Source: Hyphomicrobiales bacterium
GTDB taxonomy: Bacteria > Pseudomonadota > Alphaproteobacteria > Rhizobiales > Beijerinckiaceae
NCBI GenBank assembly: GCA_930633525.1
Contig: CAKNFP010000001.1
Span: 3,905,501 to 3,969,500 of the forward strand
Length of the DNA stretch: 64,000 nucleotides
Direction of reading: 5' to 3'
In this document: positions 52,788 through 63,387 of the stretch, piece after piece
How the letters are laid out: every line of letters begins with the position of its first letter
How positions within the stretch are numbered: position 1 is the first letter of the stretch
Position numbers and translations under genes: made by a program
Notes under the pieces: generated by a model
The model's input: the letters and a program-made list of their open reading frames with translations, nothing else
The model's database searches: none
What the model was told of the DNA's origin: nothing

Positions 52788-54200
52788 CTAGAAATTGAAA
52801 TAGAGGAACGGCGACGTTTCACCGCCACCGGCACGGATGAGAGCGAGGAAGATCGCAAGGCCCGTTGCCACGCCACTCACCCACCCGATGCGCCAGCGCC
52901 CGCCAAGAACGATCGTCTGGGAATTGGGCATGCTCCAGACGATCCCCGCGCACAGGACGAGCAGGGCGGCGAGCCATTGCCAATCCATGGCAAATAGCGT
53001 CATGAGATCCGTCGTTTGGGCGCGGCCGGCCATCGCGGAGAGGATTCCGGCCGCCGTGGCGCCATCCGGCGCGCGGAACGGCACCCAGGCGGCATTGACG
53101 AACAGGAAGGTCAGCGGCAACGCCAAGGCCGGCATCATGCGCATTCCGGCTTGCACCCAAAGGCGATGGATGACGATGGCGGCTCCATGCATGGCGCCCC
53201 AGATCACGAAGGTCCAGGCGGCGCCATGCCAGAGGCCGCCGACCAGAAAGACGATGAAGAGATTGCCCAGCGTCCGGGCTTCGGTGCCGCGGTTGCCGCC
53301 AAGTGGAATATAGAGATAGTCCCTCAGCCAGCGTGACAGCGTCATATGCCAGCGGCGCCAGAAATCCTGGATATTGAGCGCCTTGTACGGCGAATTGAAG
53401 TTGAACGGCAGGAGGATGCCGAACATCAGCGCGAGCCCGACCGCCATGTCGGCATAGCCCGAGAAATCGAAATAGAGCTGGAAGGTGTAAGCGAGGCTCG
53501 CGAGCCAGGCATCGCCCACGCCGAGCATCGCCTTGTCAGCAAATCCGCGATCGGCGAACAAGGCAAGCGTATCGGCGACCACGAGCTTCTTGAACAACCC
53601 GATCGCGAACAGAAGCCAGCCCTGCGCCATTTCATCGGAGAAGAGCGAGATCCGCCGGCGCGCGTGAAACTGCGGCATCATCTCCTTGTGGTGGATGATG
53701 GGGCCGGCGATCAAATGCGGAAAGAAGGTCACGAAGAGGACATAAGGGATGAACGGCTCGTGATCGTGACGCTTGAGATAGACATCTGAAATGTAAGCGA
53801 TCTGCGTGAATGTATAGAAGGAGATACCGACCGGCAGCGCTATTTCAAAGGCGGCGCCATGCCAGCCGGTTAGATCATTCGCCGTGCGAACGAGGAAATC
53901 GAGGTATTTGAACACGGCCAGGAGGCCGACGTCGAACACCACGCCGGCGAGAAAGATCGTGCGCGCCATGCGGGGATTGTCCCGCGCCCGCATCAGGGCG
54001 GCCCCCACGATCCAGTTGACGATGATGGACAGGGCCAACAGGAGGGCGTGGCGCCAACCGTCCTGGACGTAAAACACCACCGAGGCGACGGCGAGCCACG
54101 GCACCACGAACAGGGCGCCACGGATGCGTGAGAGAAACAACGCGCCGGCCAGCACGATCGGCAGAAAGACAAAGAGGAACGACTGGGAAAAGAAGAGCAC
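52788..54200 (-). CDS. MBOAT family O-acyltransferase (AlgI/DltB-like)
   Basis: This 470-residue multi-pass protein has family landmarks LFFSQSFLFVFLPIVL at the start, GISFYTFTQIAYISDVY, FPHLIAGPI, NFNSPYKALNIQDFWRRWHMTLSRWLRDYLYIPLGGNR in pieces, and the catalytic His in GGLWHGAAWTF. It moves acetyl or other acyl groups across the inner membrane for glycan modification. The GTG at 54200 gives the canonical N-terminus; the frame is open to 54281 but with unrelated basic residues. Confidence 0.93.
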   Translation of the reverse strand: MLFFSQSFLFVFLPIVLAGALFLSRIRGALFVVPWLAVASVVFYVQDGWRHALLLALSIIVNWIVGAALMRARDNPRMARTIFLAGVVFDVGLLAVFKYLDFLVRTANDLTGWHGAAFEIALPVGISFYTFTQIAYISDVYLKRHDHEPFIPYVLFVTFFPHLIAGPIIHHKEMMPQFHARRRISLFSDEMAQGWLLFAIGLFKKLVVADTLALFADRGFADKAMLGVGDAWLASLAYTFQLYFDFSGYADMAVGLALMFGILLPFNFNSPYKALNIQDFWRRWHMTLSRWLRDYLYIPLGGNRGTEARTLGNLFIVFLVGGLWHGAAWTFVIWGAMHGAAIVIHRLWVQAGMRMMPALALPLTFLFVNAAWVPFRAPDGATAAGILSAMAGRAQTTDLMTLFAMDWQWLAALLVLCAGIVWSMPNSQTIVLGGRWRIGWVSGVATGLAIFLALIRAGGGETSPFLYFNF

Positions 54201-54452
54201 GCGCGGCCAAATTTCTCGAGTGAGTCGTCGACTTCGCCATCGGCAGGTAACAATTTTCCATACGCCGCGTCGCGAATACAATCAAGGCGCGGTCACCGCC
54301 GGGCTCGATGAGGGAAAGCTGTCCAAGGGAAGATGGTTGTCGGGCGCGACATTTCGCGACAGAGTGCGACCCCGCTGACGGGTCTGCGCCATAGGGGCCA
54401 ACCGCGAACGGAGCCGATGAGTGGCCGGTCCCGGCCGAGAGGACATCACGTC

Positions 54453-56162
54453 ATGACCGTCAATACTGCATCCTCCGGCGTGCCCGCCCTGTCCCCGGCG
54501 TTTTCATGCGAGAAGACGCCCGTTCACGCCGCGAAGGGATTGGTCGTCACCAACCATCCGCTGGCCTCGCAGGCCGCGAGCCAGATGCTGCTTTCCGGCG
54601 GCAATGCGATCGACGCCACGGTTGCCGCGCTCTTCGCCCTGACCGTGGTGGAGCCGATGATGGTCGGCGTGCTCGGTGGCGGACTGCTTCACATCCGCCA
54701 GGCGGACGGATCGCATCGTGTCATCGATGCCCTGTCGACCGCGCCGGCGGCCGCCCAAGCCGGCATGTACGAGACCGTGTCGGATGTGCTGCCCGATTAT
54801 CAGATCACCGTCGGCCGGCGGAATGAGACGGGCGCGGCGGCGGTCGCCGTGCCAGGAGCGCTCGCCGGCTGGTGCGAGGCCCTGCAGCGGTTCGGCAAGC
54901 TGCCGCTCGGCGATGTCATGGCCCCGGCGATCCAGCTCGCCGCGCGTGGCTTCGCTGTCACGCCCTATCTCGTCGATTGCATCACCGACACCGCCGCCGA
55001 CCTCGCGCGCGACAGCGGCCTCGCGCGGCTGTATCTGTCCGGCGGCCACGCCTTGCAGACGGGCGATCGCCTCGTTCAGGGCGACTATGCGGCCACGCTC
55101 CAGGCTATTGCGGATGGGGGGGCCGACGCGCTTTACCGCGGCCCGCTCGGCGCGGCGCTGGCAACGGCCATCTCCAGCGGCGGCGGCTCCCTCGCGGTCT
55201 CGGACCTCGCCGACTATGCAACCATCACCCGCGACGTCGTTCGCGGCCATTACCGCGGCTTCGAGATCGTCGGGCCGCCGCCGCCCTCCTCGGCCGGCGT
55301 GCATATCGCCCAGATGCTCAATATTCTCGAGGGCTACGATATCGGCGCGTTGGGTTTCGGCACAGCGGACAACGTGCATCTCCTCGCCGAAGTGCTGAAG
55401 GTCGCCTTCGCCGATCGCGCCGTCGCCACGGCGGATCCGACCTTCGTCGAAGTGCCGGTCGCCCGCCTCATCGATCCCGCCTATGCGGCCGAGCGACGGG
55501 CTGCCTTGTCGATCGATCAGGCCAGGGACTGGCTGCCGGGCATTCCCGCCGGCCACAGCCTTATGCCGCCTGAATCACCCAACACCACCCATGTCACGAT
55601 CGCGGACAGCGAGGGCAACGTGGTCGCCGCCACGCAGACCATCAATTCCGTCTTCGGCGCGCGGGTCATGGTGCCCGGCACGGGCATGATCGCCAATAAC
55701 TACATGTTCAATTTCGATCCACACCCCGGCAAGGCGCTGTCGATCGCCCCCGGCAAGCGCGTCTTCACCTCGCAGGCACCGATGATGGCGCTCAAGGACG
55801 GGCGGATCGCCTATGCGCTCGGCCTTCCCGGCGGGTTGCGCATCTTCGGTTCGGCCATGCAGGCGCTGATCAATCTCATCGACCATGGGATGGACTTGCA
55901 GGAGGCTGTGGAAGCCCCTCGCGTATGGACGCAAGGGTGGGATCTCGAAGTCGAGCGTGGCATCAGCGAGGCGGTGCAGGCCGAGCTCTCCCGCCGTGGC
56001 CATCGCGTCACGCGCGTGGGGCGCGTCGCCGGCGGCATGAATGCCATCGCCTTCCATCCCGACGGCTCCATGACGGGAGCCGCCTGCTGGCGGGCCGACG
56101 GCACTGTTCTCGGCATCGGCGGCGGCATTGCCCGCCCGGGTGTCCGCTTTTCAGCCCACTGA
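54453..56162 (+). CDS. Gamma-glutamyltransferase family protein
   Basis: This 569-residue Ntn-hydrolase precursor has GGNAIDATVAALFALTVVEP and VGVLGGGLLHI in the large subunit. Autocleavage occurs before the nucleophile Thr378 in SPNTTHVTIADSEGN. There is no evident signal peptide, so it is probably cytoplasmic, unlike periplasmic Ggt of E. coli. It may hydrolyse a gamma-glutamyl or related amide substrate. It starts after GAGGACATCACGTC and is followed 9 nt later by a 2-hydroxyacid dehydrogenase, suggesting one small pathway. Confidence 0.88.
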   Translation: MTVNTASSGVPALSPAFSCEKTPVHAAKGLVVTNHPLASQAASQMLLSGGNAIDATVAALFALTVVEPMMVGVLGGGLLHIRQADGSHRVIDALSTAPAAAQAGMYETVSDVLPDYQITVGRRNETGAAAVAVPGALAGWCEALQRFGKLPLGDVMAPAIQLAARGFAVTPYLVDCITDTAADLARDSGLARLYLSGGHALQTGDRLVQGDYAATLQAIADGGADALYRGPLGAALATAISSGGGSLAVSDLADYATITRDVVRGHYRGFEIVGPPPPSSAGVHIAQMLNILEGYDIGALGFGTADNVHLLAEVLKVAFADRAVATADPTFVEVPVARLIDPAYAAERRAALSIDQARDWLPGIPAGHSLMPPESPNTTHVTIADSEGNVVAATQTINSVFGARVMVPGTGMIANNYMFNFDPHPGKALSIAPGKRVFTSQAPMMALKDGRIAYALGLPGGLRIFGSAMQALINLIDHGMDLQEAVEAPRVWTQGWDLEVERGISEAVQAELSRRGHRVTRVGRVAGGMNAIAFHPDGSMTGAACWRADGTVLGIGGGIARPGVRFSAH

Positions 56163-56171
56163 AGGTCCAGC

Positions 56172-57155
56172 ATGCGCATCCATATCCAGAACACCGCGAA
56201 CTTCAACCGCGCCTATGACGTCGACGAAGCCCTGTGGGCCGCCGCGCTCACGCGCAATGGCGAGGATGGCGCGGCCTATCAGGTTACCTTCGGCAAGACG
56301 CCGGGCGACTACGCCAGCAACATCGTGGATGCCGAGTTCCTGCTCAGCCATAACCGCAGCATTCCGGACCTTTTTCCTGTCGAGGCGCCCAAGCTGAAAT
56401 TCGTCATGTGCGGCAATGCCGGCCTTGATTCGCTTGCCCCCTTCGATTGGCTGCCGCCCGGCGTGACCCTGCTGACGAACAGCGGCACCCATGCCGACAA
56501 GGCCGGCGAATACGCCATCATGGCGCTGCTGATGCTGGCGAATCGCGTTCCGGCCTTCGTGACGGCCCAGCGCGAAGCACGCTGGGACAGGCAAGCCGGC
56601 CGGCTTCTGCGTGACGGCCGCCTGACCGTCGTCGGCCTCGGTGCCCTCGGCGGGGCTGCCGCCCACCATGGCAAGACTTTCGGCATGCATGTGACGGGAG
56701 TGCGCACCAGCGCCTCGCCCCATCCCGCCTGCGACCGCGTGGTCGCCACCGGCGATATCGACCGCGTCCTGCCGGAGACGGACTATCTCGTGCTGGCCTG
56801 CCCGCTGACACCGGCCACCCGCAACATCCTCGACCGGCGTCGGCTGGCGCTGCTGCCCGCGCATGCGGGCTTGGTCAATATCGGGCGCGGGGCGCTCGTG
56901 GATGAGCCGGCGCTCTGCGATGCCCTCGACGCGGGCGCGCTGGCCGGCGCCGTACTGGACGTCTTCGCCGAGGAGCCGCTGCCGCCGGACGCCCGCATCT
57001 GGACGACACCGAATGTGGTGATCACGCCCCATATGTCGGCGGACGATCCGACGCGCTACATGGCGAACACGCTGGACGTGCTCTTCGAGAATATGAAGGC
57101 CCTGCGCGAGGGGCGCCCCTTGCCGAACACCTTCGACATCACGCGGGGCTATTGA
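56172..57155 (+). CDS. D-2-hydroxyacid dehydrogenase
   Basis: This 327-residue NAD(P)-dependent enzyme has the Rossmann motif LTVVGLGALGGAAAHHG, LACPLTPATRNIL, NIGRGALVDEPAL (catalytic Arg) and VVITPHMS (catalytic His). The GxGxxG fingerprint is GLGALG. It interconverts 2-oxo and 2-hydroxy acids; the substrate is unknown. It is cotranscribed with the gamma-glutamyltransferase gene. Confidence 0.9.
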   Translation: MRIHIQNTANFNRAYDVDEALWAAALTRNGEDGAAYQVTFGKTPGDYASNIVDAEFLLSHNRSIPDLFPVEAPKLKFVMCGNAGLDSLAPFDWLPPGVTLLTNSGTHADKAGEYAIMALLMLANRVPAFVTAQREARWDRQAGRLLRDGRLTVVGLGALGGAAAHHGKTFGMHVTGVRTSASPHPACDRVVATGDIDRVLPETDYLVLACPLTPATRNILDRRRLALLPAHAGLVNIGRGALVDEPALCDALDAGALAGAVLDVFAEEPLPPDARIWTTPNVVITPHMSADDPTRYMANTLDVLFENMKALREGRPLPNTFDITRGY

Positions 57156-57165
57156 GCCTGACGGG

Positions 57166-57993
57166 TCAGGCCTTCTCCCAGAAAGCCGGACGGGTCTCCG
57201 CCAGATGCGGGCCGACCGACACGGCCGAGACCTTCACCGCGAGGCCCGTCCGGTCGTCGGTCTCCACGGCAAGGCCCGTGATCGTCCCCTCCCCCGTCGC
57301 CGGCTCCAGCCGCGCGCCCGGAGTCTTCTGCACGAAGCGGCGGACCGCCTCCTCATGCTGCATGCCGAGGATGGACTGGTAGTCCCCGCACATGCCGGCG
57401 TCGGACTGGTAGGCCGTCCCGCCCGGCAGAAGGCGCGCGTCGGCCGTCGGCACATGGGTATGGGTGCCCACGACGATGCTGACGCGGCCATCGAGGAAAT
57501 GGCCCATGGCCTGCTTCTCGCTGGTCGCCTCGGCGTGGACATCCACAACGATCGCGTCCGCGCCGAGGCCGAGTGGACATTCGCCGACCACCCGCTCCAT
57601 CGCCGCGAAGGGATCGTCGAGCGCGTCCATGAACAGCCGCCCCATGACATTGGCCACGAGCACCCGGGCTCCCGTGGCGGTCTCCACCATCGTGACGCCT
57701 CGGCCGGGAGTACCCGGCGGAAAATTCACCGGGCGCAGCAGGCGGGGCTGCCTCTCGATGAAGACCAGGGCTTCGCGCTGATCGAAGGAATGATTGCCCA
57801 GGGTGACGACGTCAGCGCCGGCTCCCAGGAGATCATCGCAGATCGCCTCCGTAAGTCCGAAGCCACCAGCGGCATTCTCGCCGTTGATGATCACGCAATC
57901 GAGCGCCCATGCCTGTCTGAGGCCCGGCAGAAGGCGCGCGACTGCGGAACGGCCCGGACGCCCGACGACATCTCCAAGAAACAGCAGGCGCAT
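57166..57993 (-). CDS. ymdB: YmdB-family metallophosphoesterase
   Basis: This 275-residue phosphodiesterase has MRLLFLGDVVGRPGR, NGENAAGGFG, LGNHSFDQ, DVHAEATSEK and VGTHTHVPTAD, the full dimetal centre of the YmdB family. In Bacillus YmdB hydrolyses 2',3'-cyclic nucleotides and affects biofilm decisions. The ATG at 57993 has GAGGGG upstream. It is downstream of the 5-formyl-THF cyclo-ligase gene on the same strand. Confidence 0.93.
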   Translation of the reverse strand: MRLLFLGDVVGRPGRSAVARLLPGLRQAWALDCVIINGENAAGGFGLTEAICDDLLGAGADVVTLGNHSFDQREALVFIERQPRLLRPVNFPPGTPGRGVTMVETATGARVLVANVMGRLFMDALDDPFAAMERVVGECPLGLGADAIVVDVHAEATSEKQAMGHFLDGRVSIVVGTHTHVPTADARLLPGGTAYQSDAGMCGDYQSILGMQHEEAVRRFVQKTPGARLEPATGEGTITGLAVETDDRTGLAVKVSAVSVGPHLAETRPAFWEKA

Positions 57994-58114
57994 GGACCCC
58001 TCGAAAAACCTGTGTTGATCCATCACGTCTTGCAGGGTTCGGCGCACCGGCGCAAGCGGCACCTGTAACGACGGAAAGATAATCAAAGGGAAGTGAACTG
58101 CGATTCACCTGCCG

Positions 58115-58699
58115 TCACTGCCGGGCGGCAAGCACCCCATGCTCGGTTGCGACATAGTCGAGCGGCTGGTCATGGGGCTCGGTCGGCACGACCGGCACCT
58201 CCTGCATGGCATAGGCGAGACCGATGGTCGTCAGCGGCCCCGCCGCCTTCAGCCGCGCCACCACCCGGTCGTAGAATCCACGGCCATAGCCGAGTCTGTG
58301 ACCTCTGCGGTCGAAGGCGACGAGGGGGACAAGAAGAATCGAGGGCCGCACGGATGGAGCCGCCGTGTCGGGACCGAAGGTGCCGAGCCCGGCTGGCACG
58401 AGCGGATCGCCATCCCTCCACAGATGAAAGGAAAGGTCGTCCTCCACGATCACCGGCAGGGCGGCCGGGATACGCCTCACGCCAAGCGCTGCCAGCAGGG
58501 GTCTGGGATCGACCTCCCCCCTGATCGGCCAGTAGCCGCCGACAACGACGTCCTGCTGCGCGAAAATCGGCAACTCCAGCACCCTGTCGGCCAGGGTCAT
58601 GCTGGCGGATGCGCCGTTGGAAGAGGCAAAGGTCTTGCGGGCGGCAAGGACGGAGGCGCGAAGATCAGACTTGCGCGCCGCGATCGGACGATCGTTCAA
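58115..58699 (-). CDS. 5-formyltetrahydrofolate cyclo-ligase
   Basis: This 194-residue enzyme has the basic N-terminal ARKSDLRASVLAARK, VGGYWPIRGEVD and the signature DRRGHRLGYGRGFYDRVVARL. It converts 5-formyl-THF to 5,10-methenyl-THF using ATP. The order zapA - 6S RNA - this gene is the classical ssrS arrangement, in which the gene (ygfA in E. coli) is transcribed with 6S RNA. Confidence 0.94.
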   Translation of the reverse strand: MNDRPIAARKSDLRASVLAARKTFASSNGASASMTLADRVLELPIFAQQDVVVGGYWPIRGEVDPRPLLAALGVRRIPAALPVIVEDDLSFHLWRDGDPLVPAGLGTFGPDTAAPSVRPSILLVPLVAFDRRGHRLGYGRGFYDRVVARLKAAGPLTTIGLAYAMQEVPVVPTEPHDQPLDYVATEHGVLAARQ

Positions 58700-58734
58700 A
58701 GGCTCGACCCGTTGAGAAGAAGCGCGGAGCCACG

Positions 58735-58855
58735 AAGGCCGTTGGAGTGACGATCCCGGGAACCTACATAAGTAGGTGGGCGCCGTATGCCCAGGTCCAC
58801 GGACCCGGCCAGGGACAGCTCCCTAGGAGATCGTAAGGCCCCGGGGAATATGTCT
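58735..58855 (-). ncRNA. ssrS: 6S RNA
   Basis: The position between zapA and the 5-formyl-THF cyclo-ligase gene is diagnostic. Read on the minus strand, the segment has a 5' arm GGGGCCTTACGATC, and a terminal hairpin CCTAC-TTAT-GTAGG followed by TTCCCGGGATCGT that can pair back to ACGATC. GC-rich internal helices (CCCTGGCCGGGTCC, GGCATACGGCGCCC) lie between. These fit the long quasi-double-stranded 6S RNA that binds sigma-70 RNA polymerase. The exact ends are estimates. Confidence 0.68.
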
Positions 58856-58990
58856 CCTGACGCACCCCATAGCCCCGCAAGAACGAAGATAATCGCCCCC
58901 CGCGCGGAATGCTAGAGCCCAGCGCGATCAGAAATGACGCGAGGCAGCGAAAGTCAGGGCGTCAAACCGCGGATCGCCCGTCATTTGCGT

Positions 58991-59086
58991 CCCCTCTCCC
59001 AGCGGGAGAGGGACAGGGTGAGGGGAGAAAGGGTCGAAGTCCCTCCCCCGCGCCGCCGGCGCGACCTCTCCCCGCCGGGGAGAGGT
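58991..59086. repeat. Palindromic repeat, family B (copy 2), downstream of zapA
   Basis: CCCTCTCCC-AG-CGGGAGAGGG with GACAGGGTGAGGGG, then a mirrored ACCTCTCCCC-GCC-GGGGAGAGGT, gives the same arrangement as the element in cysH (30837-30945). The 3' side lies 14 bp beyond the zapA stop. The remaining gap, 58860-58990, shows nothing beyond the probable 6S RNA promoter. Confidence 0.82.
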
Positions 59087-59099
59087 AAAACGGGACCCG

Positions 59100-59471
59100 T
59101 TACCCGTTTTGCTGCGGGGCGTTAAGCTCGCGGGCGATGCGCTCGATGCGCTGAGCGGCGGAGGCGACCGCCTCGGTGAGCTCGGCCTCCATGGTCCCGA
59201 CGCGCTCGTCGCCGGCTCCGACCGCCTCCTTGAGCTTGGCTACCTCGGCTTCGAGATTGGCGATGCCGCGCTTGGCCTCGGACAATTCGTCCGCGATCGT
59301 GAGCGCCGCCATGACGTGGAGACGCATGTCACCGATCTCGCCGAAGGATTGCCTCAGTTCGAGAATGCGCCCGTCAAGCAGGCCTGCCAAGGCGGAGATA
59401 TGTTCTTCCTCGCCGGGGCCACAGGCCATGCGATAGTTGCGCCCGGCGATGCTGACATTGACCTCTGCCAT
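59100..59471 (-). CDS. zapA: Cell division protein ZapA
   Basis: This 123-residue protein has the ZapA N-terminal domain (AEVNVSIAGRNYRMACGPGEEEHISALAGLLDGRI in segments), MRLHVMAALTIADEL and a C-terminal coiled coil. It cross-links FtsZ filaments at mid-cell. The DUF4164 coiled-coil gene lies 134 bp upstream on the same strand. Confidence 0.93.
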   Translation of the reverse strand: MAEVNVSIAGRNYRMACGPGEEEHISALAGLLDGRILELRQSFGEIGDMRLHVMAALTIADELSEAKRGIANLEAEVAKLKEAVGAGDERVGTMEAELTEAVASAAQRIERIARELNAPQQNG

Positions 59472-59605
59472 TCAGCCCTCCCCGCCCCGAGACCATGAAG
59501 CGGAACCCACTTTAACCTTCAAGGACGTACTCCACAAATGCACGGCCGGCCCACCGTGCAAGGACACTATGTCTGGCGCCCATCGCTCGCCGCGTCACGA
59601 ACAGC

Positions 59606-59878
59606 CTACCGGCGCCCCGCATCGGCGAGAATGGAACCGACGACGCTCGTCGCGCGCGCAAGCCGCTTGTCGACGTCTTCGGTGACGGCCTCCAGATTGT
59701 TGAGGCGCGCCAGCGTGCCGTCGAGTTCCACAGCCATGCGCGCCCGGTCATCCTGCATCAGCGACAGCTCGGTCTCGAGATCGCCGCGGCGGCGTTCGGT
59801 CTCCAAACGGCGCATGGTGGCGGCCTCCAGCGTCCCGATGGCCGCCTCGAGTCGCTTCAGCGCCTCAGCAAGCGTCAT
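59606..59878 (-). CDS. DUF4164 family coiled-coil protein
   Basis: This 90-residue, almost entirely helical protein reads TLAEALKRLEAAIGTLEAA, then RRGDLETELSLMQDDRARMAVELDGTLARLN in pieces, and VDKRLARA. The family is regularly encoded beside zapA in alphaproteobacteria and may act with it in division. Its biochemical role is unknown. It is divergent from tkt. Confidence 0.88.
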   Translation of the reverse strand: MTLAEALKRLEAAIGTLEAATMRRLETERRRGDLETELSLMQDDRARMAVELDGTLARLNNLEAVTEDVDKRLARATSVVGSILADAGRR

Positions 59879-60159
59879 GTCGATCGCCCTCCTGGCCTTG
59901 ATATACGCATCAGCGGCAGGGGTGCGTGGATCCTTTCAGCCGGAATCGCGGCGCAAAGGGAGCGCACCCGAATCTCTGCCATATCCCTGCCAATTCTGCG
60001 CGACAGGGTGCAGGGTGCGAGATAGAACGTCAATGAGCCTCTTTGACTTGCCCATATCTACTGCTATCAAGCCCCAACGTGCCAGGCGTTCCGGCGCCTC
60101 ACGTCCATCGCGCGATTTTTCGCGATCGCAGTGACCTCCGAACGCGTGCAGGCGAAACA

Positions 60160-62148
60160 ATGACATCCCAGGTAGAACACGACCGTCTGGCCAATGCGCT
60201 CCGCGCCCTTTCCATGGATGGGGTGGAGAAGGCCAAGTCCGGCCATCCCGGCTTGCCCATGGGCATGGCCGACGTCGCGACGGTCCTGTTTTCACGATTT
60301 CTGAAATTCGATGCCGCGGATCCGTCCTGGCCCGATCGCGACCGCTTCGTGCTGTCCGCCGGCCATGGCTCTATGCTGCTCTATTCCCTGCTGCACCTGA
60401 CCGGCTACGAAAGCGTCCCGCTCGACGAGATCAAGCGCTTCCGCCAACTGCACTCGAAGACCCCGGGCCATCCCGAGAATTTCGTGACGGCAGGCGTCGA
60501 GACGACCACCGGTCCGCTCGGCCAGGGGCTCGCCACCGCGATCGGCATGGCATTGGCGGAGCGCATGCTCGCCGCTGAATTCGGCGAAGACCTCGTCGAC
60601 CATTATACCTATGTGATCGCCTCCGACGGCGACCTCATGGAAGGCGTCAGCCACGAGGCCATCGCGCTCGCCGGCCATCTCAAGCTCTCCCGGCTCATCG
60701 TTCTCTATGACGACAACGGCATCTCCATTGATGGCCCGCTGTCGCTCGCCGACACCGTGGACCAGGTGAAGCGCTTCGAGGCGGCCGGCTGGCTCGCCTC
60801 CCGCGTCGATGGGCATGATCCCCAGGCGGTCGCTGCCGCCATCGCCAACGCGCGCACCGCGGACCGGCCGGTGATGATCGCCTGCCGCACGACCATCGGT
60901 TTCGGCGCTCCGACGAAGGCCGGGACGTCCAAGGCCCATGGCGAAGCCCTCGGCGCCGAGGAACTGGCCGGCGCCAAGGCTGCCCTGAAATGGGAATACG
61001 GCCCGTTTGAAATCCCCACCGATATCGCCGGCGCCTGGCGCGCCATCGGCGAGCGTGGTCGCGCCGCGCGCGAAGAATGGCAGCGTCGCCTCGCCGCCGC
61101 GCCGCAAAACACCCGCGACGATTTCGTCCGCCGCCTCGTCGGCGAGCGCCCGAAGGCGCTTGCCCCCGCGATCTCGGCGCTCAAGGGCAAGCTGATCGCC
61201 GAGGCCCCGGCGATCGCCACCCGCAAGGCGAGCGAGCTCGTTCTCGAGGCCGTCGTGCCGTTGCTGCCAGAACTGGCGATCGGCTCGGCCGACCTCACGC
61301 CATCGAACAACACCCGCACCAAGACGGCCAAGGCCGTCAATGCCGCGGATTTCAGCGGACGCTACATCCACTACGGCATCCGTGAATTCGGCATGGCCGC
61401 GGCCATGAACGGCATCGCCCTGCATGGCGGCTTCCTGCCGGCCGGGGCGACCTTCATGGTCTTCACCGATTATGCCCGCCCCGCCATGCGCCTCGCGGCG
61501 TTGATGGGAACGAGCGTGGTCTATGTCATGACCCACGACTCCATCGGCCTCGGCGAGGATGGCCCGACCCACCAGCCGGTGGAGCATCTGGCGGCGCTCC
61601 GCGCCATGCCCAACATGCGCGTGTTCCGCCCGGCGGACGCGGTCGAGACCGCCGAAGCCTGGCAGCTCGCCCTCACCCGCAAGGACGGCCCGACCGTCTT
61701 GGCATTGACGCGGCAAAACCTACCTCTGCTGCGCAAGGAAGCCGTCGAGAGCAACCTCTGCGCCATGGGCGCCTATGAGCTGTCGCCGGCGGGCGGAAAA
61801 GCCGCCGCGACGCTCTTCGCGTCCGGCTCGGAGGTCGAGATCGCCATCGCGGCGCAGGCCAAGCTCGCCGAGAAGGGCATCCACGCCCGCGTGGTCTCGG
61901 TGCCGTCGCTGGAGCTGTTCCTCGAACAGCCGGAAGACGTGCAGAAGGCCGTGATCGGCGATGCGCCCATCAAGGTGGCGATCGAGGCCGCGGTCCGCTT
62001 CGGCTGGGACGCCGTCATCGGCCACGACGGCATCTTCGTCGGCATGGCGAGCTTTGGCGCCAGCGGACCTTACAAGGATCTTTACGCTTATTTCGGCATT
62101 ACGGCTGAAAGCGTTGTGGAGCGCGTGACCGCGCGCCACAACGGCTGA
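60160..62148 (+). CDS. tkt: Transketolase
   Basis: This 662-residue thiamine-diphosphate enzyme has [32 protein letters not shown], the TPP/Mg motif [31 protein letters not shown] and [16 protein letters not shown]. It transfers two-carbon units in the pentose phosphate or Calvin cycles. The ATG at 60160 gives the standard N-terminus. It heads a carbon-metabolism run tkt-gap-(membrane protein)-pgk, an order common in Hyphomicrobiales. Confidence 0.97.
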   Translation: MTSQVEHDRLANALRALSMDGVEKAKSGHPGLPMGMADVATVLFSRFLKFDAADPSWPDRDRFVLSAGHGSMLLYSLLHLTGYESVPLDEIKRFRQLHSKTPGHPENFVTAGVETTTGPLGQGLATAIGMALAERMLAAEFGEDLVDHYTYVIASDGDLMEGVSHEAIALAGHLKLSRLIVLYDDNGISIDGPLSLADTVDQVKRFEAAGWLASRVDGHDPQAVAAAIANARTADRPVMIACRTTIGFGAPTKAGTSKAHGEALGAEELAGAKAALKWEYGPFEIPTDIAGAWRAIGERGRAAREEWQRRLAAAPQNTRDDFVRRLVGERPKALAPAISALKGKLIAEAPAIATRKASELVLEAVVPLLPELAIGSADLTPSNNTRTKTAKAVNAADFSGRYIHYGIREFGMAAAMNGIALHGGFLPAGATFMVFTDYARPAMRLAALMGTSVVYVMTHDSIGLGEDGPTHQPVEHLAALRAMPNMRVFRPADAVETAEAWQLALTRKDGPTVLALTRQNLPLLRKEAVESNLCAMGAYELSPAGGKAAATLFASGSEVEIAIAAQAKLAEKGIHARVVSVPSLELFLEQPEDVQKAVIGDAPIKVAIEAAVRFGWDAVIGHDGIFVGMASFGASGPYKDLYAYFGITAESVVERVTARHNG

Positions 62149-62216
62149 CGACGGTCGGTATCATTTGGAACGGAAAGGCGTCCCCGCAGCGGGATGCCAA
62201 GCGGAGGAGTGAAGTT

Positions 62217-63224
<1,008 letters not shown>

Positions 63225-63239
63225 AACAGCTTTATTGTA

Positions 63240-63268
63240 AAAAGGCATCGGCAAAACCGGTGCCTTTT
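63240..63268 (+). terminator. Terminator after gap
   Basis: The stem AAAAGGCATCGG / CCGGTGCCTTTT (one G-T pair) has a 5-nt CAAAA loop and ends in TTTT. It separates gap from the proline-rich gene, though partial read-through to pgk is possible. Confidence 0.75.
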
Positions 63269-63387
63269 GCGTTCTGAGATAGGAGCGTGCGTGCCACAGC
63301 AAGGGAAGGCTATGGCAGGTACGCCATGATCGCGAACAGCCGGCGGATCCCCCCTCCGCCACCTCTTCTCGCAACTGGATGGATGCC

